DNA of 64,000 nt from Opisthocomus hoazin (taxonomy: Eukaryota > Chordata > Aves > Opisthocomiformes > Opisthocomidae), in assembly GCF_030867145.1 (NCBI RefSeq), contig NC_134442.1:7736966-7800965 (forward strand), written 5' to 3'. Position 1 is the stretch's first letter. Every line of letters starts with the position of its first letter. Positions 35,608 to 46,628 of this stretch are shown here, in pieces. The translations under genes and the position numbers were made by a program. The notes under the pieces were generated by a model. That model was not told the origin of the DNA. It saw only the letters and a program-made list of their open reading frames with translations, and did not search any database.

Positions 35608-36997
35608 GAGGAGGAGGAGGAGGGGGGGGAGGAAGAGGACGAGGAGGAAGAGGAGGAGGAGGACGAGGACAAGGAGGAGGAGGAGGAGGAGGAGGATGAG
35701 GAGGAAGAAGAGGACGAGCAGAACAACAATGACGAGGAGGAGGAGGAGGAGGAGGAGGAGGAGGAGGAGGAGGAGGAGGAGGAAGAAGAGGATGAGGAGG
35801 AAGAGGAGGAGGAGGACAAGGACAAGAAGGAGGAGGAGGAGGAGGAGGAGGAAGAAGAGGACGAGGAGGAAGAGGAGGAGGAGGACGAGGACAAGAAGGA
35901 GGATGAGGAGGAGGAGGAGGAGGAGGAAGAAGAGGACGAGGAGGAAGAGGAGGAGGAGGAAGAAGAGGACGAGCAGAACAACAATGACGAGGAGGAGGAG
36001 GAGGAGGAGGAGGAGAACGACATCCAGGATGAAGAGAAGGAGAAGGAGGATGGGAATGAGGAGGAGGAGGAGGAGGAGGAGGAAGAAGAGGACGAGGAGG
36101 ACGACAATGATGAGGAGGAGGAGGAGGAGGAGGAGGAGGACAACGACAACCAGGACGAAGAGAAGGAGAAGGAGGATGGGAACGAGGACAACAACGACGA
36201 GGAGAAGGAGGAGGAGGAAGAAGAGGACGAGGAGGACAACAATGATGAGGAGGACGAGGAGGAAGAGGAGGAGGAGGACGAGGATGAGGAGGAGGAGGAG
36301 GAGGCCGACAACAACCAGGATGAAGAGAAGGAGAAGGAGGATGGGAACGAGGAGGAGGAGGAGGAGGAAGATGATGAGGATGAGGATGACAACGAGGAGA
36401 AGGAAGAGGAGAAATAAGAGGACAAGGAGGAGGAAGCACAGGACGAGGAGGACGAGGAGGAAGAGGAGGATGAGGACGAGCAGAAGGAGGAGGAGGAGGA
36501 GGAGAAGGAGGAGGAGGAGGAGGAGGAGGAGAAGAAGGACGACGACAACCAGGATGAAGAGAAGGAGGATGGGAACGAGGAGGAGGAGGACAAGAAGGAG
36601 GAAGAAGAGGACGAGGAGGACGACAATGACAAGGAGAACGAGGAGGAAGAGGAGGATGAGGACGAGAAAGAGGATGAGGAGGAGAAGGAGAAGGAGGATG
36701 GGGACGAGGAGGAGGAAGAAGAGGACGAGGAGGACGACAATGACGAGGAGGAGGAGGACGAGGAAGATGATGAGGACAAGGATGATGACAAGGAGAAGGA
36801 GGAGGAGGGGGAGGACGACGACGAGGAGGAGAAGGAGGAATAAGAGGATGAGGAGGAGGAAGCAGAGGACGAGGAGGACAAGGAGGAAGAGGAGGAGGAG
36901 GACAAGGAGGAGGAGGAGGAGAAGGAGGAGGATGAGGAGGAGGAGGAGGAGAAGGATGACGACAACCAGGATGACGAGAAGGAGAAGGAGGATGGGA

Positions 36998-37029
<32 letters not shown>

Positions 37030-37476
37030 GAGGACGAGGAGGAAGAGGAGGAGGAGGACGAGGACGAGAAAGAGGATGAGGAGGAAGAGGAGAAGGAGAA
37101 GGAGGATGGGAACGAGGAGGAGGAGGACAAGGAGGAGGAAGAAGAGGACGAGGAGGACGAGGAGGAAGAGGAGGATGAAGACGAGGAGGAGGAGCACAAC
37201 AACGAGGACGAGGAGGAGGAGGAGGAAGAGGATGAGGACGTGGTGGAGGAGGAGGAGAAGCAGGAGGATAAGGAGGACACGGAGGATGAGGAGGAGGAGG
37301 AAGAGGAGGTCGAGGAGGAGGAGGAGGATGAAGATGGGGAGGAGGAGGAGGACGAGGAGGAGGAGGAGTGGGAGGAAGAGAAGGACGAAGAGAAGGGTGA
37401 GGAGGAGGAGGAGGAGGAGGAGGAAGAAGAGGACGAGGAGGAGGAGAGGGAGGAGGAGGAGGAGGAGGAAGATGAT
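35608..37476. repeat. 1.9-kb purine-only-like tract of GAG/GAA/GAC/GAT triplets
   Basis: The plus strand is almost entirely purines with interspersed C or T at third positions, reading Glu/Asp runs with recurring blocks (GAAGAGAAGGAGAAGGAGG near 36031, 36162, 36324 and 36971). In-frame TAA stops at 36415 and 36841 break the acidic frame. The long minus-strand frames (poly-Pro, poly-Ser, poly-Leu) are consequences of the triplet bias. Confidence 0.92.
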
Positions 37477-37483
37477 CATGTGC

Positions 37484-40075
37484 CCCCCAGATCGCCCCTC
37501 TGCCCATAGATCTCCCCCTTGCCCCATAGATCCCTGCGACCCATAGACTGCACCTCTGCCCCACAGATCTCCTCTCTGCCCCATAGATCCCTGTGCCCCA
37601 CAGATCCCCCTCTATCCCATAGAGCCCCTCAGCCCCACAGATTCTCCTTCTGCCCATAGACCAACTCTGCCCCATAGATCTCTTGTGCCCCACAGATCCC
37701 TCGAAAGAATAGTTCCTCATAGATCACTGTGCCCCATAGATCCGCACTGTGCCCCATTGATCCTTGTGCCCCACAGATCTCCACTGCGCCCCACAGATCC
37801 CCTCTGCCCCATAGATCCGCACTGTGCCCCATCGATCCCCTCTGCCCCACAGATCCCCTCTGCCCCATAGATCCACTGTGCCCCATAGATCCCTTTGCCC
37901 CATAGATCCGCACTGTGCCCCATCGATCCCCTCTGCCCCACAGATCTACTCTGCCCCATAGATCTTTCTTCTGCCCCACAGATTTTCCCTCCGACCCACA
38001 GATCCCCCCGTGCCCCATAGATTCCCTCTATGCCCAATAGTTCCCTCCTGCCCCATAGATCCTCCCTCCGACCCATAGATCCCCCATGCCCCACAGATCT
38101 CTTCTGCCCCACAGATCCACCCACCCCATAGATCCACTCTCTGATTCATAGATCGCTCTGCCCCATAGATCTTTCTTGTGCCCCATAGATCTCCCCCTCT
38201 GCCCCACAGATCCTTGTGCCCCACAGATCTCCACTGCGCCCCACAGATCCCCCCTCTGCCCCATAGATCCTCCCTCTACCCCATAGATCCTCTCTCTGCC
38301 CTATAGGTCTTCCCTCTGCCCCATAGATCCCGGTGCCCATAGATCCCCTCAGCCCCATAGATGCCCCCTCTGCCCCATAGATCTCCGCTAAGACCCATAG
38401 ATCCGTCTGCCCCATAGATTTCTGAGCCCCATAGATCTTCCCTCTGCCCCACAGATCCCTTCTGTATCCCACAGACCCTCCCTGTGCCCCATAGATCCCC
38501 ACCTGCCCCATAGATCACTGTGCCCCATAGATCCCTCTGCCCCACAGATCCCTGTGCCCCACAGAACCCTCTGCTGCCTCATAGATTCGCGCTCTGCCCC
38601 ATAGATCCCTCTGCCCTATAGATCCTCCCCATACCCCACAGCTCCTCCCTCTGCCCAGAGAATCCCCTGTGCCCCACACGTCCTCCCTCTGCCCCATAGA
38701 TCCCGTCTCTGCCCCATAGATCCCCACTGTGCCCCACAGATCACCTGGGCCCCACAGTTGCCTCTGCCCCATAGATCCTCCCTCTGCCCCATAGATCCCG
38801 TGTGTCCCACAGAACATCCCTCTGCCCCATAGCTCCGTGCACCCCATAGATCACCCTCTGCCCCATAGATCCCCGTGCCCCATAGATCCATTCTGCCCCA
38901 CAACTTCCTGAGCCCCACAGATCCCCTCTGCCCCACTCGTCTTCCCTCTGCCCCATAGATCCCCACCTGCCACACAGATCCCCGTGCCCCATAGATTCTT
39001 TCTGGGCCCCATAGATCACAACTCTGCCCCACAGATCCATGTGTGCCCCACAGATCCTCCTTGTGCCCCATAGAAACCGGCGCCCCATAGATCCTTCCTG
39101 TGCCCCATAGATTCCTGTGCCCCATAGATCCCTCTGCCCCATAGAACCCGGTGTCCCATAGATCCCCCTGTGCCCCATAGATCCCCCTGTGCCCCATAGA
39201 TCCCCACTGTGCCCCATAGATCCTCCCTCTGCCCCATAGATCCCCCTGTGCCCCACAGATCCTCGCTGAGCTCCATAGGTCTCCTTCTGCCCCACAGATC
39301 CTCTGTGCCCCATAGATCCCCACCTGCCCCATAGATCCTCCAGCTACCCCACAGATCTCCTCTGCCCATAGATCCCCTCTGCCCCATAGCTCCGTGCGCC
39401 CCACAGATCCCTGGGCTCTATAGATCGCTCCTCTGCCCCATAGATCCTGATTGTGCCCCACAGATGTCCCCTGTGCCCCACAGATTCCCATAGATCTGAC
39501 CCATAGATCCCCACACCCCATAGATCCCTGTGACCCACAGATCTTCCTCTGCCCCATAGATCCTCCTTGTGCCCCACAGATCCCTGTGCCCCATAGATCC
39601 CCTCTGCCCCACATGTCCCTTCTGCCCCACAGATCTTGTCTGCCCCACAGATCCCCTCTGCCCCACAGATCCGCCCATGGCCCATACATCCCCTCTGCCC
39701 CATAGATCGCTGAGCCCCATAGATCACTCTCTGTGCCCCATGGATCAACTCTGCCCCACAGATCCCCCTCTGCCCCACGGATTCTCCTTCTGCCCCCATA
39801 GACCCAACTCTGCCCCATAGATCTCTCATGCCCCATAGATCCCGCGTCCCAACGGATCCGCTCTGCCCCATAGATCCGCTCTGCCCCATAGATACCTCCT
39901 CTGCCCCATAGATCCTCGTTCTGCCCCACAGATCCTTTCTCTGCCCCATAGTTCCGCTCTGACCCATAGATCCTCTCTGCCCCATAGATCCCTTTTCTGC
40001 CCCATAGATCCTCGCTCTGCCCATAGATCCTCTCTGCCCCATAGATCCTCGCTCCGCCCCACAGATCCCTGCCCC
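37484..40075. repeat. About 20-bp minisatellite (CCCCATAGATCC family)
   Basis: Well over a hundred degenerate copies of CTCTGCCCCATAGATCC or GCCCCACAGATCC with unit length fluctuating around 18-24 bases. All open frames in it are repeat-driven. Confidence 0.93.
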
Positions 40076-40079
40076 CCAC

Positions 40080-40150
40080 AGCCCCCCCCCCCGCTCGATC
40101 CCCGGGGGCGGGGCCGGGGGCGGGGCCAGGGCAGCGGGCGGGGCCCAAAC
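40080..40150. promoter_or_regulatory. Cluster of GC boxes
   Basis: Three GGGCGGGGCC-type Sp1 sites lie within 45 bases (about 40104-40146) between two arrays. No adjoining exon was recognised, so a promoter is only a possibility. Confidence 0.3.
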
Positions 40151-40164
40151 CCACCCCCCCCCCT

Positions 40165-43100
40165 CTGGGGGGCGAACCCGGTTTTTGGGGCAAAAAACCC
40201 CATTTTGGGGTCAAAACCCCCATTTTGGGGGGTCAAAAATCTCATTTTTTGGGCAAAAAAAACCCATTTTGGGGCCAAACCCCCCATTTTGGGGCCAAAA
40301 ACCCCATTTTTGGGGTCAAAAACCCCCATTTTGGGGGGTCAAAAATCTCATTTTTTGGGCAAAAAAACCCATTTTGGGGCCAAACCCCCCATTTTGGGGC
40401 CAAAAAAAACCATTTTTGGGGTCAAAACCCCCATTTTGGGGTCAAAAATCTCATTTTGGGGTCAAAACCCCCATTTTGGGGGTCAAAAATCTCATTTTTC
40501 GGGTCGAAAATCCCATTTTTGGGGTTGAAAACCCCCTTTTGGGGCCCCAAACCCCCTTTTTTTGGGGTGAAAACGCTGCATTTTGGGGTCCGAACCCCCT
40601 TTTTTTAGGCTCAACCCCTCATTTTGGGGCAAAAACCTCAATTTTGGGGTCAGAACCCCCAATTTTGGGGAACAAACTTAACTTTTAGGGTCCACGCCCT
40701 CCAGTTTTGGGGCCAAATCCACCTTTTTTGGGTGCAAACCCATTTTTGGGGGTGAAAAACCTCAATTTTAGCGTCCAAACCCCCATTCTGTGACCAAAAA
40801 GTGACATTTTTGGGGCCCAAACCTTCATTTTTGGGTCAAAAACCTCATTTTTTAGTTCCAAAAGCTCCTTTTTAGGATCAAAACCACCATTTTGGGGTCT
40901 AAAACTCCATTTTTGGGGCCAAACCCCGCATTTTAGGGTCAAAAATCTCATTTTTAGGACCCAAATCCTGTTTTTTTGAGCTCCAAATCGCATTTTTCAC
41001 CTCCAAAAATGTCATTTTTTGGGTCCACACACCCCTTTTTTGGGGGCAAAACTCCCTTTTTTAGGGTCCAAACCCCCTTTTTAGGCCCCAAAAATCACAT
41101 TTTTGGGTCAAAACCTCGATTTTTCAGCTCCAAAATCCCGTTTTGGGGGGTCCAAAAGCTCCTTTTCAGGGCCCAAAATCGTGCTTTTTGGCTTTTGGGC
41201 CCAAAAAGGAGGGTTTGGACCCAAAAAATGAAATTTTGCAACCAAAAACTGAGGATTTAGACCCCAAAAATGTAAATTTGGGCCCAAAATGAAAATTACA
41301 GAGCTCAAAAATGAGGGTTTGGACCCCAAAAAAGAGATTTTGTACTCAAAAATGAGGGTTTAGTGCCCCAAAAACGTGGTTTCTGGCCCCAAATATGAGG
41401 CTTAGGCCCCACAAATGGGTGTTTGGGTCCAAAAAATGAGGATTTAGACCCCAAAAATGAGGATTTGGCCCCCAAAAAGGGGATTTGGTGCCATAAAAAG
41501 AGCAGTTGGACCCAAAAAAAAGCTTTTGGGCCCCAAAAATGAGGGGTTTGACCCCAAAAATGGGTGTTTGGGCCCCAAAAATGAGGATTTAGACCCCAAA
41601 AAATGTGATTTGGGGCCCAAAAATTGGGGTTTAGGCCCCAGAAATGTGGTCACTGGCTCAAAAAATGAGGGGTTAGACCCCAAAAATGGGGATTTTGGGA
41701 CCAAAAATGACGATTTAGAGCCCCCAAAATGTGATTTCTGTCCTCAAAAATGAGGTTTTAGACCCAGAAAAGTGCATTTTGGACCCAAAAAATGAGGTTT
41801 TGGGGGCTAAAAAGGGGGTTTGGACCAAAAATTGTGCATTTGGGCCCAAAAATGACCCTAAAAATGAGGGGTTTAACCCAAAAATGAGGGTTTGGGCCCT
41901 AAAAATCATATTTTTGACCCAATAAACCAGTGTTTGGACCCCAAAAACCAGATTTTGGACCCAAAATCTGAGGGCTTGGAACCAAAAAACGAGGTTTTTG
42001 ACCCAAAAATGAGAGTTTGGACCCTAAAAACCAGAATTTTGACCCAAAAATGAGGGCCCAGGCTCCAAAAATGTGGTTTCGGGCCTAAAAAAAATGAGAT
42101 TTTTTGAGCCTAAAAAGGGGATTTGGGGCCCCAAAAATGTGGTTTGGGCCCAAAAAAAGCGAGTTTGGGCCCTAAAACGTGGGGTCGGACCCAAAAACTG
42201 AGGGTTTGGACCCAAAAATGGTGTTTGGGACCCCAAAAATGAGGCTTCAGACCCCTAAAAATGAATATTTGGACCCAAAAATGTGGGTTTAGGCCTAAAA
42301 AATGAGGGCTTTGGCCCAAAAACCGGGTCTTCGGGCCCAAAAAGGGGGGTTCAGACCCCAAAAATGTGGTTTCTGGCCCAAAAATCCATGGTTTAGGCCC
42401 CAAAAACGTGATTTTGGGGCCAAAAATGAGGATTTAGAGCCGAAAAATGTGGTTTCTGGCCCAAAAAGTGAGGGTTTAGGCCCAAAAAATGGGATTTTGG
42501 GCCTAAAAAAAGGGATTTCGGGCCCCAAAAAATGAGGATTTAGGCCCCAGAAATTGTTGGTTTGGGCCCAAAAATCAGGATTTAGACCCAAAAAATGTGG
42601 TTTTCAGCCCTAAAAATCAGGGTTTCTGCCCAAAAAATGCGATTCTGGACCCCAAAAATGAGGTTTTGGACCCAGAAAATGAAGGTTTAGACCCCAAAAA
42701 TGAGGTTTTAGGCCCCAAAAATGTGATTTTGGACCCCAAAAAATGAGGATTAAGACGCAAAAATTGAGGTTTTTGACCAAAAAAAGTGGGATATGGACCC
42801 TAAAAACCAGATTTTGCACCCAAAAATGAGGGTTTAGATCCTAAAAATGAGGGGTTTGCCTCAAAAATGAGGGTTTGGCCCCTAAAAAGCAGATTTTGGA
42901 CCCAAAAATGAGGATTTGGGCCCGAAAAATCGAATTTTTGACCTGCTAAATCAGGGTTTGGACCCTAAAAACCAGATTTTTGACCCAAAAACGCAGGCTT
43001 TGGACCCTAAAAATGAAGTTTTTTACCCAAAAAAGCAGGGTTTGGACCCTAAAAACCAGAATTTGGACGCCAAAACGAGGGCTCGGACCCAAAAACTGCG

Positions 43101-43262
43101 GGTTTTGACCCAAAAATGAGAGTTTGAACCAAAAAAAACGGATTTTTTGGCCCACAAATGAGGGTTTTGACCCTAAAAATCGGGGTTTTGACCCCAAAAC
43201 CACCGGGTTTGGAACTTGAAAACCAGATTTTTGCCCCCAAAATGAGGGTTTGGGCCCAAAAA
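40165..43262. repeat. About 22-bp minisatellite (CCCCATTTTGGGG / CCCCAAAAATGAGG)
   Basis: Degenerate copies of a short unit carrying the inverted-repeat core CCCCATTTTGGGG in the first kilobase and the strand-flipped form CCCCAAAAATGAGG in the rest. Orientation switches near 41200. Coding potential is repeat-driven only. Confidence 0.9.
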
Positions 43263-43337
43263 ACCAGCTCCGGGCGGGGCCCCGGATCTCCTCAGGAGGC
43301 CACCGGTGGTGGGGACCTCGCTGGGCCTGGGGCCACC

Positions 43338-45945
43338 AGCGCCGCTGACCATGGCCAACCTTCTTGGAGACCTCCAATGCTGTTGACCCCGTTGGGTCTT
43401 GGAGCCTCCCAACGCCGTTGACCATGGCCAACCTTCTTGGAGCCCCCCAACGCCGTTGACCATGGCCAACCCTCTTGGAGACCCCCAACACTGTTGACCC
43501 CGTTGACTCTTGGAGCCCCCCAACACCATTGACCATGGCCAACCCTCTTGGAGCCCCCCAACGCCGTTGACCATGGCCAACCTTCTTGGAGCCCCTCAAC
43601 ACCATTGACCATGGCCAACCTTCTGGAAGACCTCCAATGCCGTTGACCATGGCCAACCCTTCTTGGAGCCCCCCAACGCCGTTGACCCCGTTGAGTTTTG
43701 GAGCCCCCCAACGCCGTTGACCATGGCCAACCTTCTTGAAGACCACCAATGCCATTGGACCCTGTTGAGTCTTGGAGCCCCCCAACGCCGTTGATCATGG
43801 CCAACCTTCTTGGAGACCCCCAACGCCGTTGACCATGGCCAACCCTCTTGGAGACCCCCAACGCCGTTGACCCCGTTGACTCTTGGAGCCCCCCAACACC
43901 ATTGACCATGGCCAACCTTCTTGGAGCCCCCCAGTGCCTTTGACCCCGTTGGGTCTTGGAGCCCCCCAACGCCGTTGACCATTGCCAGCCTTTCTTGGAG
44001 CCCCCCAACGCCGTTGACCATGGCCAACCCTTCTTGGAGCCCCCCAACGCTGTTGACCGCGTTGAGTTTTGGAGCCTCCCAACGCCGTTGACCATGGCCA
44101 ACCTTCTGGAAGACCCCCAATGCCATTGACCCCGTTGACTCCTGGAGCCCCCCAACGCCGTTGATCATGGCCAACCTTCTGGAAGACCCCCAACGCTGTT
44201 GACCCCGTTGAGTCTTGGAGCCCCCCAACGCCGTTGACCATGGCCAACCCTCTTGGAGACCCCCAACGCTGTTGACCCCGTTGAGTCTTGGAGCCCCCCA
44301 ACGCCGTTGATCATGGCCAACCTTCTTGGAGCCCCCCAACGCCGTTGACCATGGCCAACCTTCTGGAAGACCCCCAATGCCATTGACCCCGTTGACTCCT
44401 GGAGCCCCCCAACGCCATTGATCATGGCCAACCTTCTGGAAGACCCCCAACGCTGTTGACCCCGTTGAGTCTTGGAGCCCCCCAACGCCGTTGACCCCAT
44501 TGAGTTTTGGAGTCTCCCAACGCCGTTGACCATGGCCAACCTTCTGGAAGACCACCAATGCCATTGGACCCTGTTGAGTCTTGGAGCCCCCCAACGCCGT
44601 TGATCATGGCCAACCCTCTTGGAGACCCCCAACGCCGTTGACCCCGTTGACTCTTGGAGCCCCCCAACACCATTGACCATGGCCAACCTTCTTGGAGCCC
44701 CCCAGTGCCGTTGACCCCGTTGGGTCTTGGAGCCCCCCAATGCCGTTGGCCATGGCCAACCCTCTTGGAGCCCCCCAACGCCGTTGACCATGGCCAACCT
44801 TCTTGGAGCCCCTCAACACCATTGACCATGGCCAAACTTCTGGAAGACCTCCAATGCCGTTGACCATGGCCAACCCTTCTTGGAGCCCCCCAACGCTGTT
44901 GACCGCGTTGAGTTTTGGAGCCTCCCAACGCCGTTGGCCATGGCCAATCTTCTGGAAGACCCCCAATGCCGTTGACCCCGTTGACTCCTGGAGCCCCCCA
45001 ACGCCGTTGATCATGGCCAACCTTCTGGAAGACCCCCAACGCTGTTGACCCCGTTGAGTCTTGGAGCCCCCCAACGCCGTTGACCATGGCCAACCCTCTT
45101 GGAGACCCCCAACGCTGTTGACCCCGTTGAGTCTTGGAGCCCCCCAACGCCGTTGACCATGGCCAACCTTCTTGGAGCCCCCCAGTGCCGTTGACCCCGT
45201 TGGGTCTTGGAGCCCCCCAATGCCGTTGACCATGGCCAACCCTCTTGGAGACCCCCAACGCCGTTGACCCCGTTGACTCTTGGAGCCCCCCAACACCATT
45301 GACCATGGCCAACCTTCTTGGAGCCCCCCAGTGCCGTTGACCCCGTTGGGTCTTGGAGCCCCCCAATGCCGTTGGCCATGGCCAGCCCTTCTTGGAGCCC
45401 CCCAACGCCGTTGACCATGGCCAACCTTCTGGAAGACCCCCAATGCCATTGACCCCGTTGACTCCTGGAGCCCCCCAACGCCGTTGACCATGGCCAACCT
45501 TCTGGAAGACCCCCAACGCTGTTGACCCCGTTGAGTCTTGGAGCCCCCCAACACCATTGACCATGGCCAACCTTCTTGGAGCCCCCCAGTGCCTTTGACC
45601 CCGTTGGGTCTTGGAGCCCCCCAATGCCGTTGGCCATGGCAAGCCCTTCTTGGAGCCCCCCAACACCGTTGACCATGGCCAACCTTCTGGAAGACCCCCA
45701 ACGCCGTTGACCCCGTTGAGTCTTGGAGCCCCCCAACGCCGTTGACCATGGCCAACCCTCTTGGAGACCCCCAATGCTGTTGACCCCGTTGAGTCTTGGA
45801 GCCCCCCAACGCCGTTGACCATGGCCAACCCTCTTGGAGCCCCCCAACGCCGCTGACCCCGTTGAACCTTCTGGAAGACCCCCAGCGCTGGTGACCACGG
45901 CGGATCCTGAAGGCCACCAACGCCGCTGACCACGCCGAACCTTCT
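43338..45945. repeat. 35/38-bp alternating minisatellite
   Basis: Two related sub-units alternate irregularly: about 38 bp with TTGACCATGGCCAACC and about 35 bp with TTGACCCCGTTGAGTC, both ending in CCCCCAACGCCG. The 38-bp unit contains the palindrome TTGGCCATGGCCAA or a one-base variant. Small satellites of the same unit sit in intron 3 of the Ig gene (about 53145-53225 and 53325-53370). Confidence 0.93.
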
Positions 45946-45959
45946 TGAAGACCCCCCCA

Positions 45960-46597
45960 CCGCCCCTCCCCCACCCGCAGGCCCTCCCCCACCCCCAAAC
46001 CCCCCGACTCAGCGTTTTCTCCCCCAAAAATGGGGAAGGGCCGCGCCCGCCGCCGCCGCCGAGGGGAAGTCCTCCCGCGCCCGGCCGCTTCCTCCCGAAG
46101 GGGGAAGAGAAACCGGGGGGGGCGCCGCCCGCCTCCAAAATTGCCCGTTTTTACCCTTTTTCACCCCAAAACGGAGCCGTGGGGCCTCCCGGCTCCAGAA
46201 ATCGACCCGGATTTGGGGGTTTTTCACCCAAAATCAAGCTGGGAAGGCGGAGGAGAGGAGCGGCCAGGAGGGGGCGCCCCTCGCCATCGTCCCGCCGGTT
46301 GGGGGCGCTCCGCCAGCTCCAGTCGCCCAACTGGGATGAACTGGGAGCGGCTTTTTCCCCCGATTTGAGGGTTTTTTGACCCAAAAAAAAGCAGCGGCTC
46401 GCCCTCGCCCGGCCTTGCGCCGGCGGCCGGTGATGTCATCGCGACGCCGCGGCCGGCGATGGCGCAATCGGGGCCGAGCCCGGGGGCGGGGCTGCCGGGG
46501 CGGGGAGGGGGGGTTTTTTGGGGTGAAATGCCCCGGTTTTGGTCACTTTCCGCCTCGCCGCGGGAGAGGGGACGACGCCGACGCCGACGCGGCCGCC
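45960..46597 (+). promoter_or_regulatory. CpG-island promoter of the Ig-receptor gene
   Basis: A GC- and CpG-rich, non-repetitive stretch leads into the first coding exon. Visible elements are a CRE-like TGATGTCA at 46431-46438, a GGGGGCGGGGC Sp1 box at about 46482-46492 and a CTCF-like CCAGGAGGGGGCGC at 46264-46277 that differs from the consensus at one position. There is no TATA box. The initiation site cannot be placed. Confidence 0.55.
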
Positions 46598-46628
46598 ATG
46601 ACGCCCCCGCGCCTCGTCCCGCTGCTGG
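46598..46628 (+). CDS. Ig receptor exon 1: signal peptide, first part
   Basis: ATG in a strong Kozak context (GGCCGCCATGA) starts MTPPRLVPLL, followed by the donor GTGAGC at 46629. The exon ends after the first base of a codon (phase 1), matching the next exon. Confidence 0.82.

Noticed and set aside
35351-37720. Minus-strand open frames of 789, 731 and 634 codons (Pro-, Leu- and Ser-rich) and a plus-strand 689-codon Arg-rich frame
   Set aside because: They are the six-frame shadows of one GAG/GAA/GAC triplet tract; several mutually exclusive frames are open at once and none has a domain, a plausible start or flanking exons.
38616-40223. 535-codon minus-strand frame with MGQRGSMG/DLWG repeats
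   Set aside because: Produced by the about 20-bp CCCCATAGATCC array; all neighbouring frames have the same texture and shift with unit length.
40165-43262. Numerous CC(A/T)6GG matches suggestive of SRF CArG boxes
   Set aside because: They arise automatically from the CCCCATTTTTGGGG repeat unit and have no promoter context.
43292-46138. Several 200-510-codon minus-strand frames (GGSKTQRGQRRWGAPR repeats)
   Set aside because: They follow the 35/38-bp array through three overlapping frames. They are repeat-driven, not a gene.
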